Below, piece by piece: positions 1 through 6,923 of a stretch of 7,323 nt of DNA. The notes beneath the pieces are model-generated. The model searched no databases. It was not told where the DNA came from and was given only the letters and a program-made list of their open reading frames with translations. Both the position numbers and the translations under genes were made by a program. The DNA is from JACZWL01 sp046756445. GTDB lineage: Bacteria; Pseudomonadota; Gammaproteobacteria; Steroidobacterales; Woeseiaceae. Within the stretch, counting starts at the first letter, position 1; each line of letters begins with the position of its first letter. Location of the stretch: the NCBI GenBank assembly GCA_046756445.1, contig JBHHWI010000130.1:1-7323 (forward strand), written 5' to 3'.

Positions 1-209
1 CGAGTAAGGCCGGTCATGACGGCGACTCGGGAAATGTTGGTTGGTCGGCCTCGTAAGCCGTAGTCTTTTGTCGCAATGTCGACGAATGCGGCTTTGGAGA
101 TCTCTGCGAATTCGCGATAGCCGATGCCGACTCGAAGAAGTGCTCTGGCTAGCGGTCTTATTGCGACCAGTAATGCGTCCAGGATTTGACGTTGGATCTT
201 GTCTTGCAT
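1..209 (-). CDS. DUF6502-like protein, N-terminal part (cut by window edge)
   Basis: The reading frame opens with ATG at 209-207 and runs without a stop to position 1, giving 69 full codons; the C-terminal part lies outside the window. The visible protein has an amphipathic stretch with the pattern LLVAIRPLARALLRVGIGY (residues 13-31), then EFAEISKAAFVDIA (33-46), then a GLRGRPTNISRVAVMTGLT segment (51-69) that reads like the recognition part of a helix-turn-helix. This pattern matches my memory of the DUF6502 family, whose function is unknown; a DNA-binding role is inference. Codon use differs from the neighbouring operon: only 2 of 8 Leu codons are CTG, and 6 of 8 Arg codons are CGA or AGA. 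That suggests low expression or later acquisition. A GTG 17 codons upstream in frame is an alternative start, but it overlaps the promoter and has no ribosome-binding site. The gene lies downstream of ligA on the same strand but has its own promoter. Confidence 0.7.
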   Translation of the reverse strand, partial: MQDKIQRQILDALLVAIRPLARALLRVGIGYREFAEISKAAFVDIATKDYGLRGRPTNISRVAVMTGLT

Positions 210-217
210 GGTCGCGA

Positions 218-246
218 AATATAGGAGCGCGTCATTTTTCGGTCAA
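218..246 (-). promoter_or_regulatory. Sigma70-type promoter for the DUF6502-like gene
   Basis: Read on the minus strand, TTGACC (246-241, 5 of 6 to consensus) and TATATT (223-218, 5 of 6) are separated by exactly 17 bp (240-224). Only 8 bp (217-210) lie between the -10 box and the ATG at 209. Transcription should therefore start at the A of the ATG or about three bases before it. No Shine-Dalgarno sequence is present. The box positions are seen directly; promoter activity and start site are inferred. Confidence 0.7.
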
Positions 247-257
247 CGAAATTAGAC

Positions 258-279
258 ACTTGGGAAAAAGTGCCCAAGT
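258..279. promoter_or_regulatory. Palindrome upstream of the -35 box, putative operator
   Basis: ACTTGGG at 258-264 and its exact reverse complement CCCAAGT at 273-279 flank an 8-nt spacer. A second, overlapping inverted repeat, CACTT at 257-261 with AAGTG at 268-272, uses part of the same DNA. The site begins 12 bp upstream of the -35 box of the DUF6502-like gene, so it would cover roughly -45 to -70 of that promoter. This placement suits an activator, or an autoregulator binding as a dimer. The protein that binds is unknown. It is not followed by a T tract in either direction, so it is unlikely to be a terminator. Confidence 0.45.
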
Positions 280-389
280 TTTGCGTCGGTTTCGGGGCGA
301 AAACTATTGTTATTTCTGTACGTGTTACTGAATTTTAGGAATTGATTTTATTGAAATTTTTTGATCCAAAATTCCCAAAAGTTGGTTAA
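280..389. other. AT-rich intergenic stretch after ligA
   Basis: Between the ligA stop codon and the promoter region of the next gene there is no supported gene. Positions 301-390 contain 22 G or C in 90 bases, about 24%, far below the clearly GC-rich coding sequence around it. An imperfect inverted repeat (330-339 with 366-374, one bulged A, 26-nt loop) is present but AT-rich and lacks a following T run in the ligA direction. I therefore see no convincing intrinsic terminator for ligA. The composition could suit a curved or UP-element-like region, or a site for an H-NS/MvaT-type silencer; this is inference. Confidence 0.6.
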
Positions 390-2423
390 TTATTGATCAC
401 CCAGAAGTTTTTCTAACGCGACCTGGTCAATTGTCTCAATTGCAAGCTTTTGCGCTTTTGTTAGTTTCGAACCAGCGTTGTCGCCATAGACGAGAAAATC
501 GGTTTTTCTGGACACACTGCCCGTGACTTTGCCGCCGAGCGCCTGAATTCGTTCTCGTGCTTCGTCACGTGTCATGTCGGCAAGTGTGCCGGTCAGCACG
601 AATGTCTTGCCGGCCAGAGGCCCGTCCTGGACGGCGGCCCTCGGCCTGGATTCCTCCCATCGGACACCGAAGTCTCGCAGGATGTGGATAACATCGAGAT
701 TGTGATTCTCGCTGAAAAACGCATGGATACGTGAGGCGACCACAGGGCCGACATCCGGCACGTTCTGCAGCTCGTCCGCGCTGGCATTCATGATCGCGTC
801 AAGTTGGCCGTAATGGCTTGCCAGAGCCGTTGCAGTGGCCTCCCCTACCTCGCGGATGCCGAGCGCATAGAGAAACCTGGCGAGCGTCGTCGATTTGCTC
901 TTTTGGATGGATCCAAGCAGGTTGTCGGCGGATTTCTCGCCCATCCGCTCCATCTCGACCAGTTCGTCTTTCTCGAGACTGAAAATGTCGGCCGGGGTCT
1001 TGATCCTGCCTACCCCGACGAGCTGGTCGATGAGCTTGCTGCCGAGGCCCTCGATATCGAGAGCGCGCCTGGACACAAAATGCTTGAGGGCCTCGGCACG
1101 CTGCGCCTCACAGAAAAGCCCGCCGGTACAGCGGGCGACCGCCTCGTCGTCGATACGCACGACTCTAGAGTCGCAAACCGGGCACTTCGTCGGGGTCTGT
1201 ACCTTCGGTTTTCTTCTCGCTCCTTTTTTCTTGATGACCCGAACGACCTCCGGAATAACATCTCCGGCGCGGCGAACGATGACGCTGTCTCCGATACGCA
1301 CGTCTTTGCGATGCAGTTCATCCATGTTGTGGAGGGTGGCGTTGCTGACGGTAACGCCGCCGACAAACACCGGTTCCAGTCGCGCTACGGGCGTCACGGC
1401 ACCGGTTCTCCCGACCTGAAACTCGATGTCGCGTACGACGGTCAGCTCTTCCTGGGCAGGAAACTTGTGCGCGACGGCCCAGCGCGGCGCTTTTGATACG
1501 AAGCCGAGCTGCTGCTGGTAGTCTATTCGATCGACCTTGTAAACCACCCCGTCGATGTCGTAGCTCAGCGAATCTCGCCGCCCTCCCAGTGCCGCGTAGT
1601 AATCGAGGCATCCTTCAATACCTTCGACGACCTCGCGCTCGGGGCATATCTTCAACCCCCATTCCTGAAGTTGACCCACGATGGCGCTGTGTGTATCCGG
1701 CAAGGCACCGCCTTCGACCTGCCCGACCGAGTAGACGTACATATCCAGCGGTCGTTGCGCCGTCAGACGAGGATCGAGTTGCCGCAGGCTGCCTGCCGCC
1801 GCATTACGGGGATTGACAAAGGTCTTCTCGCCCTTCTGGCGAGCGAGATCGTTAAATGCCCTGAAGCCGGCCCGGGGCATGAATACTTCACCGCGTATTT
1901 CCAGTGTCGTTGGAAACCCACGGCCAATGAGCCTGAGCGGCACGGAGACGATCGTCCGAACGTTGTGCGTGATGTCCTCGCCCGTTGTACCGTCTCCGCG
2001 GGTGGCACCGCGAACCAGTTGTCCGTTTTCGTAAAGCAAGCTGACAGCAGCCCCATCGAGCTTTGGTTCCGCTGAATACCGCAACGCGTCGGTACCCTCG
2101 GCGACATCCAGTCGTTCCGTAACGCGGCGATGAAAATCCCTGAGTTCGTCTTCGCTAAAGGCATTATCCAGTGACAACATCGGTACCTTGTGTTGTATGG
2201 TGCCGAAAGCAGTTATCGGCTCCGCACCGACTCGCTGCGTCGGCGAATCCGGTGTGACCAGAACCGGATACGCTTCCTCCAGGGCAGTCAGCTCTCGAAC
2301 GAGGCGATCGTATTCCGCATCCGGAATCTCCGGGTCATCCATAACGTGGTAGAGGTAGTTGTGACGGCGGATCTGGCTGCGCAGAGACTCGACTTTCTTC
2401 CGGGTAGCAGCGGGCGCCGTCAT
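390..2423 (-). CDS. ligA: NAD-dependent DNA ligase LigA
   Basis: This is a full-length bacterial ligase of 677 residues, close to the usual 670. It seals nicks in double-stranded DNA using NAD+ in replication (Okazaki fragments) and repair. The N-terminal NMN-binding Ia domain carries HNYLYHVMDDPEIPDAEYDRL (residues 21-41). The nucleotidyltransferase motif KLDG places the AMP-accepting lysine at K121; RGEV (177-180) and DGVVYKV (291-297) are further ligase motifs. An OB fold follows (about 325-400). A Cys4 zinc finger uses C414, C417, C432 and C438. Helix-hairpin-helix repeats span about 445-585 and a BRCT domain about 600-677. The ATG was chosen because it aligns with known LigA N-termini. 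It lies 25 nt after the zipA stop, and no strong ribosome-binding site precedes it; an AAAAGG at 2448-2443 is rather far away. The last gene of the smc-zipA-ligA operon. No missing catalytic residue was noticed. Confidence 0.97.
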   Translation of the reverse strand: MTAPAATRKKVESLRSQIRRHNYLYHVMDDPEIPDAEYDRLVRELTALEEAYPVLVTPDSPTQRVGAEPITAFGTIQHKVPMLSLDNAFSEDELRDFHRRVTERLDVAEGTDALRYSAEPKLDGAAVSLLYENGQLVRGATRGDGTTGEDITHNVRTIVSVPLRLIGRGFPTTLEIRGEVFMPRAGFRAFNDLARQKGEKTFVNPRNAAAGSLRQLDPRLTAQRPLDMYVYSVGQVEGGALPDTHSAIVGQLQEWGLKICPEREVVEGIEGCLDYYAALGGRRDSLSYDIDGVVYKVDRIDYQQQLGFVSKAPRWAVAHKFPAQEELTVVRDIEFQVGRTGAVTPVARLEPVFVGGVTVSNATLHNMDELHRKDVRIGDSVIVRRAGDVIPEVVRVIKKKGARRKPKVQTPTKCPVCDSRVVRIDDEAVARCTGGLFCEAQRAEALKHFVSRRALDIEGLGSKLIDQLVGVGRIKTPADIFSLEKDELVEMERMGEKSADNLLGSIQKSKSTTLARFLYALGIREVGEATATALASHYGQLDAIMNASADELQNVPDVGPVVASRIHAFFSENHNLDVIHILRDFGVRWEESRPRAAVQDGPLAGKTFVLTGTLADMTRDEARERIQALGGKVTGSVSRKTDFLVYGDNAGSKLTKAQKLAIETIDQVALEKLLGDQ

Positions 2424-2448
2424 GTTGCAGTGAGCTGTCGGCCTTTTG

Positions 2449-3084
2449 TCAGGCCACCATTATTCCGTGCTGGTATCGAATAATTTCCTCGCGCAAATAT
2501 CGTTCACGCTGGATACTGAGCGTGCTTCCCGATTCGTCGAGGAGTTCTGCATTCAGGGACTGAGACAGCGCCCTGGCGGCTTCCATCATAAGGTCGAACG
2601 CTTGTGCGCCGTCCATGGGACCCGGAAGAACCATGAATATGCTGACACCCGGGATCTTCTGCTCCTTGATATTCGGAATATCGAAACTACCCGGCTCCAC
2701 CAGACTGGCAACACTGAACACGGCGGCGCCCTCGGTCGTGCCCTCGTGGCGATGGAATATGCCGAACTTGCCATGCCGCAAGCCGATGCCCCGCAGGCTG
2801 AGTACGAGGTCCTCACCGTTGAAGGCGCCCTTGTCTCGTGCGACCAATCGCAAGGTGACAATCTTTTCTTCGGCAACCACATTTCGGGAAGCTTCGTCGG
2901 CGGAAACGGCGCAGGGATCGAGGCCTGATTGCGCCGCCCGGGAGTCGCCCGGCAACTCGGACTCAAGCTGCCCCTGGCTCGCTGACTTCTTCTCTGCCTT
3001 CATGCGCTCGCGGCGGCTGTACAGATACACGCCGGCGATGACGAGCAGCCCGGCGATCAGCAGCAACCAACGCAGTCCGTCCAT
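2449..3084 (-). CDS. zipA: Cell division protein ZipA
   Basis: A 211-residue inner-membrane division protein that anchors and stabilises FtsZ at the septum. The N-terminus has ZipA topology: a short periplasmic start, one transmembrane helix (about residues 5-22, LRWLLLIAGLLVIAGVYLY), then a basic cytoplasmic cluster (RRERMKAEKK, 24-33). Residues about 73-207 form the FtsZ-binding domain, recognisable by RDKGAFNGEDLVLSLRGIGL (83-102), HGKFGIFHRH (104-113), FSVASLVEPGSFD (123-135) and GVSIFMVLPGPMDG (146-159). The linker between helix and domain is only about 50 residues, whereas E. coli ZipA (about 328 aa) has a long Pro/Gln-rich linker. The ATG lies 6 nt after the smc stop codon with only a weak GGGCG before it, which suggests translational coupling to smc. 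Its place between smc and ligA supports the call, since the sequence itself is poorly conserved in this family. Confidence 0.94.
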   Translation of the reverse strand: MDGLRWLLLIAGLLVIAGVYLYSRRERMKAEKKSASQGQLESELPGDSRAAQSGLDPCAVSADEASRNVVAEEKIVTLRLVARDKGAFNGEDLVLSLRGIGLRHGKFGIFHRHEGTTEGAAVFSVASLVEPGSFDIPNIKEQKIPGVSIFMVLPGPMDGAQAFDLMMEAARALSQSLNAELLDESGSTLSIQRERYLREEIIRYQHGIMVA

Positions 3085-3090
3085 CGCCCA

Positions 3091-6000
3091 TCAACTCGCC
3101 GCCATTCTCACCGCCTCGTCCAGATCCACGGCGACGAGACGTGACACGCCTGGCTCTTGCATGGTCACGCCGGTCAGCTGACGAGCCATTTCCATGGTTC
3201 CTTTGTTGTGCGTGATGACCACGAATTGCACTTTGTCGGCCATGTCGTTGACGATATCGCAGAAGCGATGAATGTTGGCATCGTCGAGCGGCGCATCGAC
3301 CTCGTCCAGCAGGCAAAACGGCGCCGGATTGAGCTCAAAGATCGCAAATACCAGCGCGACCGCCGCGAGGGCTTTCTCACCGCCCGATAACAGGTGAATT
3401 GTACTATTTCTCTTGCCGGGCGGCCGGGCCATGACCGTTACCCCGGCCGACAGGAGATCGTCTCCGGTCAACTCGAGGTAAGCGTGGCCACCCCCGAACA
3501 GCTTCGGGAAGAGTCGCTTGAAGCCCTTGTCGACGTTGGCGAAGGTCTCGCGGAAACGAGTGCGCGTCTCACGATCGATCTTGCGGATCGCCCTCTGCAG
3601 GGTATCGAGCGCGCTGTTCAGGTCCTTGAGTTGCGAGTCCAGGTACTCCTTGCGCTCGGACTGTTCCTTGAACTCGTCAATGGCCGCAAGGTTGATGGGT
3701 CCGAGACGCTCTATTCGGCGCTGGAGCTTCTCGAGCTTTTCATTCCACGCCTCGATCGATGTCTCTTCATCGAGATTATCCAGCAGCGCCTCGAGCTCGA
3801 AACCGGTCTGTGCCAATTGTTCGGCAAACCCTTCGCGGCGTACCCGGATTTCCTGGAAAGCCATGCGCGCTTCGTCCGCGTGGCCGCGCACCTCTTCGAC
3901 AGATTGATCGGCCTGCATTCGTTCACGGTCGAGTTCACGCAGATTGTGTTCGATTTCCTCGACCCGGCGCCTCGCCTCGGCCAGTTCCTCCTCGACGGCG
4001 ACGCGCACCTTCAGTTGTTCGTCCAGCTCGGTCTTGTTGTCTGCCAGCGGTGCTTCACTTTGTTCGAGTTGTTGCTGAATCTCCTGCTCACGAGTCTGAA
4101 ACTGTTCGAGTTGCGACTGCATGCGCGCCAGATTCTGTGCCGCCGAATCCTTGGTCGAACGCCGTCCCTCGAACTGGATCGCGATTTCCTGGGCGGCCCG
4201 GCGATCCTGATCGGCCTGCTCGCGCACCCGCTGCAGTTCCGCCCCCAGCTCCTCCCGCTGTGACTCGAGCGCCTCCTGGCTCGACGCAAGTTGCGCAATG
4301 ATGTCCGCCGCCTGGGAGAATCGCGCGCGTGACGCCTTCAGCTGCTCTTCGGCAGCCAACCGCTCCTTTTCGAGGTCGCTCTTCTCCTCTCTCACCGCGG
4401 CCTGACGGGCGTTCGCCTGATCGATACGATAACGTGCGGAGTCCAGGTTGGCCTTGAGCGCCGAATACTCGTTCAGGAGAGATCCCGCATCGCGCTGCAG
4501 GGTGTCACGGCGCTCTTCCAGTTGGGCCAGGCGGGCGCGGCCGTCCTTGACCAGTTTTCTGGCATTGTCACTGCGGGACTTGGCTTCCCGGATCTCGGCC
4601 TTCAGGCGCCGCATGTCGTGCTCGCGAGACAATACGCCCGCTTTCGGATCCTTGTCGCGGCTGACCCGAAGCCAGTGTCGGCTGAGCCATACGCCGTCCG
4701 GTGTAATGACCGACTCATGCTCCTGCAATTGCTCCCGGACGGCCAGCGCCTTATCGAGCGACTTGGCGATTCGCACGGTCTGCAGCATTTCGAGGACTGC
4801 CGCGGGTGCCTTGGAGACCTTGCCTGCGAGCATCGTCGATCCGTCATCGGGCGAGTCCGCATCCACCTGACCCAGTAACAGAGTCAGATTACCCGATTTC
4901 AGGCGTGACAGGCCGGCAGTCGCCGTCGCTACGTCCGACACACAAACCGCTTGCAGGTAGTCGCCGAGGACGGTTTCGATTGCCCTTTCCCATGCGCTGT
5001 CGACATCCAGCGACTGAGCGACACGCGGGCTTTCCTCGAGTCCCGATGCCTCGAGCCAGCGCTCGATGCCGTCATCGCCCTGGCCCAGCGCTGCCTTCTG
5101 TACGGCTTCCATCGATGCGAGTTTCGACTGCTCCGCCTGAAGGGTCGAACGGCGTTCGTCGACCAGCTTGTTGAGCTTCGCGTCTTGCTTGCGCAGCTTT
5201 TGAATCTTGTTGCCGATATTTTTCACGTGCCGGTCGAATTCTTCAATCGCCTGGCGCTGCCGCGCCTCCTTCCCGGCAAGCTCGTCGAAGTTCTCCTGCA
5301 GATCATCCGGGTCGGCGTCATCCACGGCTTCTTCCAGTTTTCTCTGCCGCTCCGCCAAACCCGTCAGCTTCGATTCGATTTCGGCAATTCGGGTCTCCTC
5401 GATGTTGAAAACCTGCTGAGCCTCGTTCGACTTTTGCACGTGGATGTCGCGGTGTTCCTGCCATTCGGCCAAAGCCTGTTCGGCGTGTTGCAGGGACTCC
5501 AGGGATTTCTCTTCACTTTCCCTCGCTTGTTCCAGGCCCGGCACGAGCTCGTTGAGCGACAGCTCCAGCTCCTCGATCTCACTCATGTCCTGATTGATAT
5601 GTCCGGCGATCTCCCTGGCTCCGGATATTGCTTGCTGGAGATCCGTCTGCTGGCGTTCACGTAATTCGTGCGCGTGCTCGATCGCCTGCTCCAGGCGGGC
5701 GATTTCGGAACCCGCCTTGTAGAAGCGTGCCTGGACCTCATTGAATTCATCCGTACGGTCGCTTTGCGCAGCGCGCAGTTGCTCGATATCAGCCTCGATT
5801 TTTCGCTGCTTCGCAATCTCTGCCTCGAGTGTCGTTTCCTGCTGGCCGAGGGTCTTTCTGGCCTGGTCCGCGCGCTCATCCAGTTCGCGAAGTCGCAATG
5901 CCAGCAGTTCCGCGCCGGTGCGACGCTCGTCATCTTTGAGACGGCCGTATCGTTCCGCCGTCTTTGCCTGGCGATTAAGGTGCTTGATTTGCTTTTCGAC

Positions 6001-6600
6001 CTCTTCGAGAACGTCCATCAGGCGATCGAGATTCTCCTTGGTATGCCTGATTCGGTTTGAGGTCTCGCGCCTGCGTTCCTTGTATTTGGATATGCCGGCC
6101 GCTTCCTCGAGAAACACACGCATGTCTTCGGGCTTCGCCTCGATCAGGCGCGAGATCATCCCCTGCTCGATAATGGAATAACTTCTAGGGCCGAGTCCGG
6201 TCCCCATGAACACGCCGGTAATGTCCTTGCGGCGACATTTGGTGCCGTTCAGGTAGTAGGTCGATATGCCATCGCGCGAGACCTCGCGCCGGATGGCGAT
6301 TTCGGCGTATTTTGCGTATTGGCCCTCGAGGGTCGTTTCGGCGTTGTCGAACAGCAGTTCTACCGACGCGGCACCAATTGGTTTGCGGGAACTTGAGCCA
6401 TTGAATATGACATCGGTGATCGAGTCGCCCCGCAAGCGGCTCGCGGAGCTCTCGCCCATGACCCAGCGGACGGCATCGATGACATTCGATTTGCCGCAAC
6501 CATTCGGCCCGACAACGCCAACGAGGTTGCTCGGAAAGGGGATGGTGGTGGGATCTACGAATGATTTAAAGCCAGCAAGCTTTATCTTGCTTAGTCGCAT
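3091..6600 (-). CDS. smc: Chromosome segregation ATPase Smc
   Basis: A complete 1169-residue condensin subunit, the usual length. Smc dimers, normally with ScpA and ScpB (not in this window), compact and help segregate the nucleoid by ATP-driven DNA loop handling. The N-terminal head has the FKSF motif (11-14), Walker A GPNGCGKSN (31-39), and the Q-loop near Q146 in SIIEQGMISR. Coiled coil runs about 170-505. The hinge lies about 510-650, including ERAIETVLGDYLQAVCV and VITPDGVWLS. A second coiled coil runs about 655-1000. The C-terminal head has the signature LSGGEKALAA (1071-1080), Walker B CLLDEVDAP (1096-1104, catalytic E1100), and the H-loop H1131. The ATG gives the canonical MRLSKIKLAGFKSF start. 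No Shine-Dalgarno sequence is visible before it. First gene of the operon; its promoter must lie in 6601-6923 but I see no strong match there. True Smc rather than MukB argues against an enteric host. Confidence 0.98.
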   Translation of the reverse strand: MRLSKIKLAGFKSFVDPTTIPFPSNLVGVVGPNGCGKSNVIDAVRWVMGESSASRLRGDSITDVIFNGSSSRKPIGAASVELLFDNAETTLEGQYAKYAEIAIRREVSRDGISTYYLNGTKCRRKDITGVFMGTGLGPRSYSIIEQGMISRLIEAKPEDMRVFLEEAAGISKYKERRRETSNRIRHTKENLDRLMDVLEEVEKQIKHLNRQAKTAERYGRLKDDERRTGAELLALRLRELDERADQARKTLGQQETTLEAEIAKQRKIEADIEQLRAAQSDRTDEFNEVQARFYKAGSEIARLEQAIEHAHELRERQQTDLQQAISGAREIAGHINQDMSEIEELELSLNELVPGLEQARESEEKSLESLQHAEQALAEWQEHRDIHVQKSNEAQQVFNIEETRIAEIESKLTGLAERQRKLEEAVDDADPDDLQENFDELAGKEARQRQAIEEFDRHVKNIGNKIQKLRKQDAKLNKLVDERRSTLQAEQSKLASMEAVQKAALGQGDDGIERWLEASGLEESPRVAQSLDVDSAWERAIETVLGDYLQAVCVSDVATATAGLSRLKSGNLTLLLGQVDADSPDDGSTMLAGKVSKAPAAVLEMLQTVRIAKSLDKALAVREQLQEHESVITPDGVWLSRHWLRVSRDKDPKAGVLSREHDMRRLKAEIREAKSRSDNARKLVKDGRARLAQLEERRDTLQRDAGSLLNEYSALKANLDSARYRIDQANARQAAVREEKSDLEKERLAAEEQLKASRARFSQAADIIAQLASSQEALESQREELGAELQRVREQADQDRRAAQEIAIQFEGRRSTKDSAAQNLARMQSQLEQFQTREQEIQQQLEQSEAPLADNKTELDEQLKVRVAVEEELAEARRRVEEIEHNLRELDRERMQADQSVEEVRGHADEARMAFQEIRVRREGFAEQLAQTGFELEALLDNLDEETSIEAWNEKLEKLQRRIERLGPINLAAIDEFKEQSERKEYLDSQLKDLNSALDTLQRAIRKIDRETRTRFRETFANVDKGFKRLFPKLFGGGHAYLELTGDDLLSAGVTVMARPPGKRNSTIHLLSGGEKALAAVALVFAIFELNPAPFCLLDEVDAPLDDANIHRFCDIVNDMADKVQFVVITHNKGTMEMARQLTGVTMQEPGVSRLVAVDLDEAVRMAAS

Positions 6601-6751
6601 CAGGTGATGTGGTGCCCATAGCCCGGAAAATTCGGGGTAGTGTAATGTAATTCCGGCAATAAAACGATCGCCGCCGGAGAAACGCTTCCGCCGCTGAGAG
6701 CCGCCACAGAAGCCGGTTTCAGCGCCGCACAGGCCTGAGAATCGAGCTCAA

Positions 6752-6774
6752 GGCGGCCCCTCCACGGGGCCGTC
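6752..6774. repeat. GC-rich hairpin in the divergent region
   Basis: CGGCCCC (6754-6760) and GGGGCCG (6766-6772) form a perfect 7-bp stem around a 5-nt loop, extended by one G-T wobble and one G-C pair to 9 bp. No T run follows on either strand, so it is not a standard intrinsic terminator, and no gene end lies near it. It could be a protein-binding palindrome or an RNA structure in the smc leader. The structure is seen directly; its role is unknown. Confidence 0.5.
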
Positions 6775-6862
6775 GCGCGGCGCCGAAACGCGCCCTGCCC
6801 GGGGATCGTGACGGCGCCCTCAGGCGATGTCCGAATGCTGCAAAGAAACCGCCATAGAGGCC

Positions 6863-6891
6863 CTTCCATGTGGCGATAACAGGTGTATAAT
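6863..6891 (+). promoter_or_regulatory. Promoter for the H1-like gene
   Basis: A perfect -10 box TATAAT lies at 6886-6891. The -35 match is poor: CTTCCA at 6863-6868 with 17-bp spacing matches 3 of 6 positions. Transcription would begin near 6897-6899, giving a leader of about 25 nt before the ATG at 6924. The exact -10 box at a sensible distance from a gene with a ribosome-binding site makes this convincing despite the weak -35. Confidence 0.6.
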
Positions 6892-6911
6892 CCCGCGCTT
6901 TTCGATCCGGC

Positions 6912-6915
6912 AGGA
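6912..6915 (+). promoter_or_regulatory. Ribosome-binding site of the H1-like gene
   Basis: AGGA at 6912-6915 lies 8 nt before the ATG at 6924, a normal spacing. It fixes the start and supports the plus-strand frame as the real gene here, against the long minus-strand frames over the same DNA. Confidence 0.7.
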
Positions 6916-6923
6916 ATTGCAGA

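Larger units (their letters stand above)
6601..6923. other. Divergent intergenic region between smc and the H1-like gene
   Basis: These 323 bases separate two divergently transcribed genes and should hold both promoters. The rightward promoter is clear near 6886. For the leftward smc promoter only weak candidates exist in the AT-richer stretch 6640-6665, such as TACACT read on the minus strand, with no matching -35 box at a good distance. The middle (about 6660-6830) is GC-rich and contains a strong hairpin at 6752-6774. A minus-strand open frame of 89 codons crosses the region and ends at the smc ATG (TGATG overlap), but nothing in its composition or start region supports it as a gene. If smc starts from a distal promoter, the leader would be long and structured. 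Confidence 0.6.

Noticed and set aside
41..331. Plus-strand open frame of 96 codons at the left edge
   Set aside because: It is antisense to the DUF6502-like gene, runs through that gene's promoter into the AT-rich gap, and has no recognisable protein features.
330..374. Inverted repeat considered as the ligA terminator
   Set aside because: The stem is AT-rich with a 26-nt loop and a bulge, and no T run follows it in the ligA direction.
3394..4263. Plus-strand open frame of 289 codons inside smc
   Set aside because: It is antisense to the smc coiled coil, where GC-rich Glu/Gln/Arg codons give long Leu-rich shadow frames.
6600..6869. Minus-strand open frame of 89 codons ending in a TGATG overlap with the smc start
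   Set aside because: The overlap looks like translational coupling, but the start lies inside the opposite promoter, has no ribosome-binding site, and the product resembles no protein I know.
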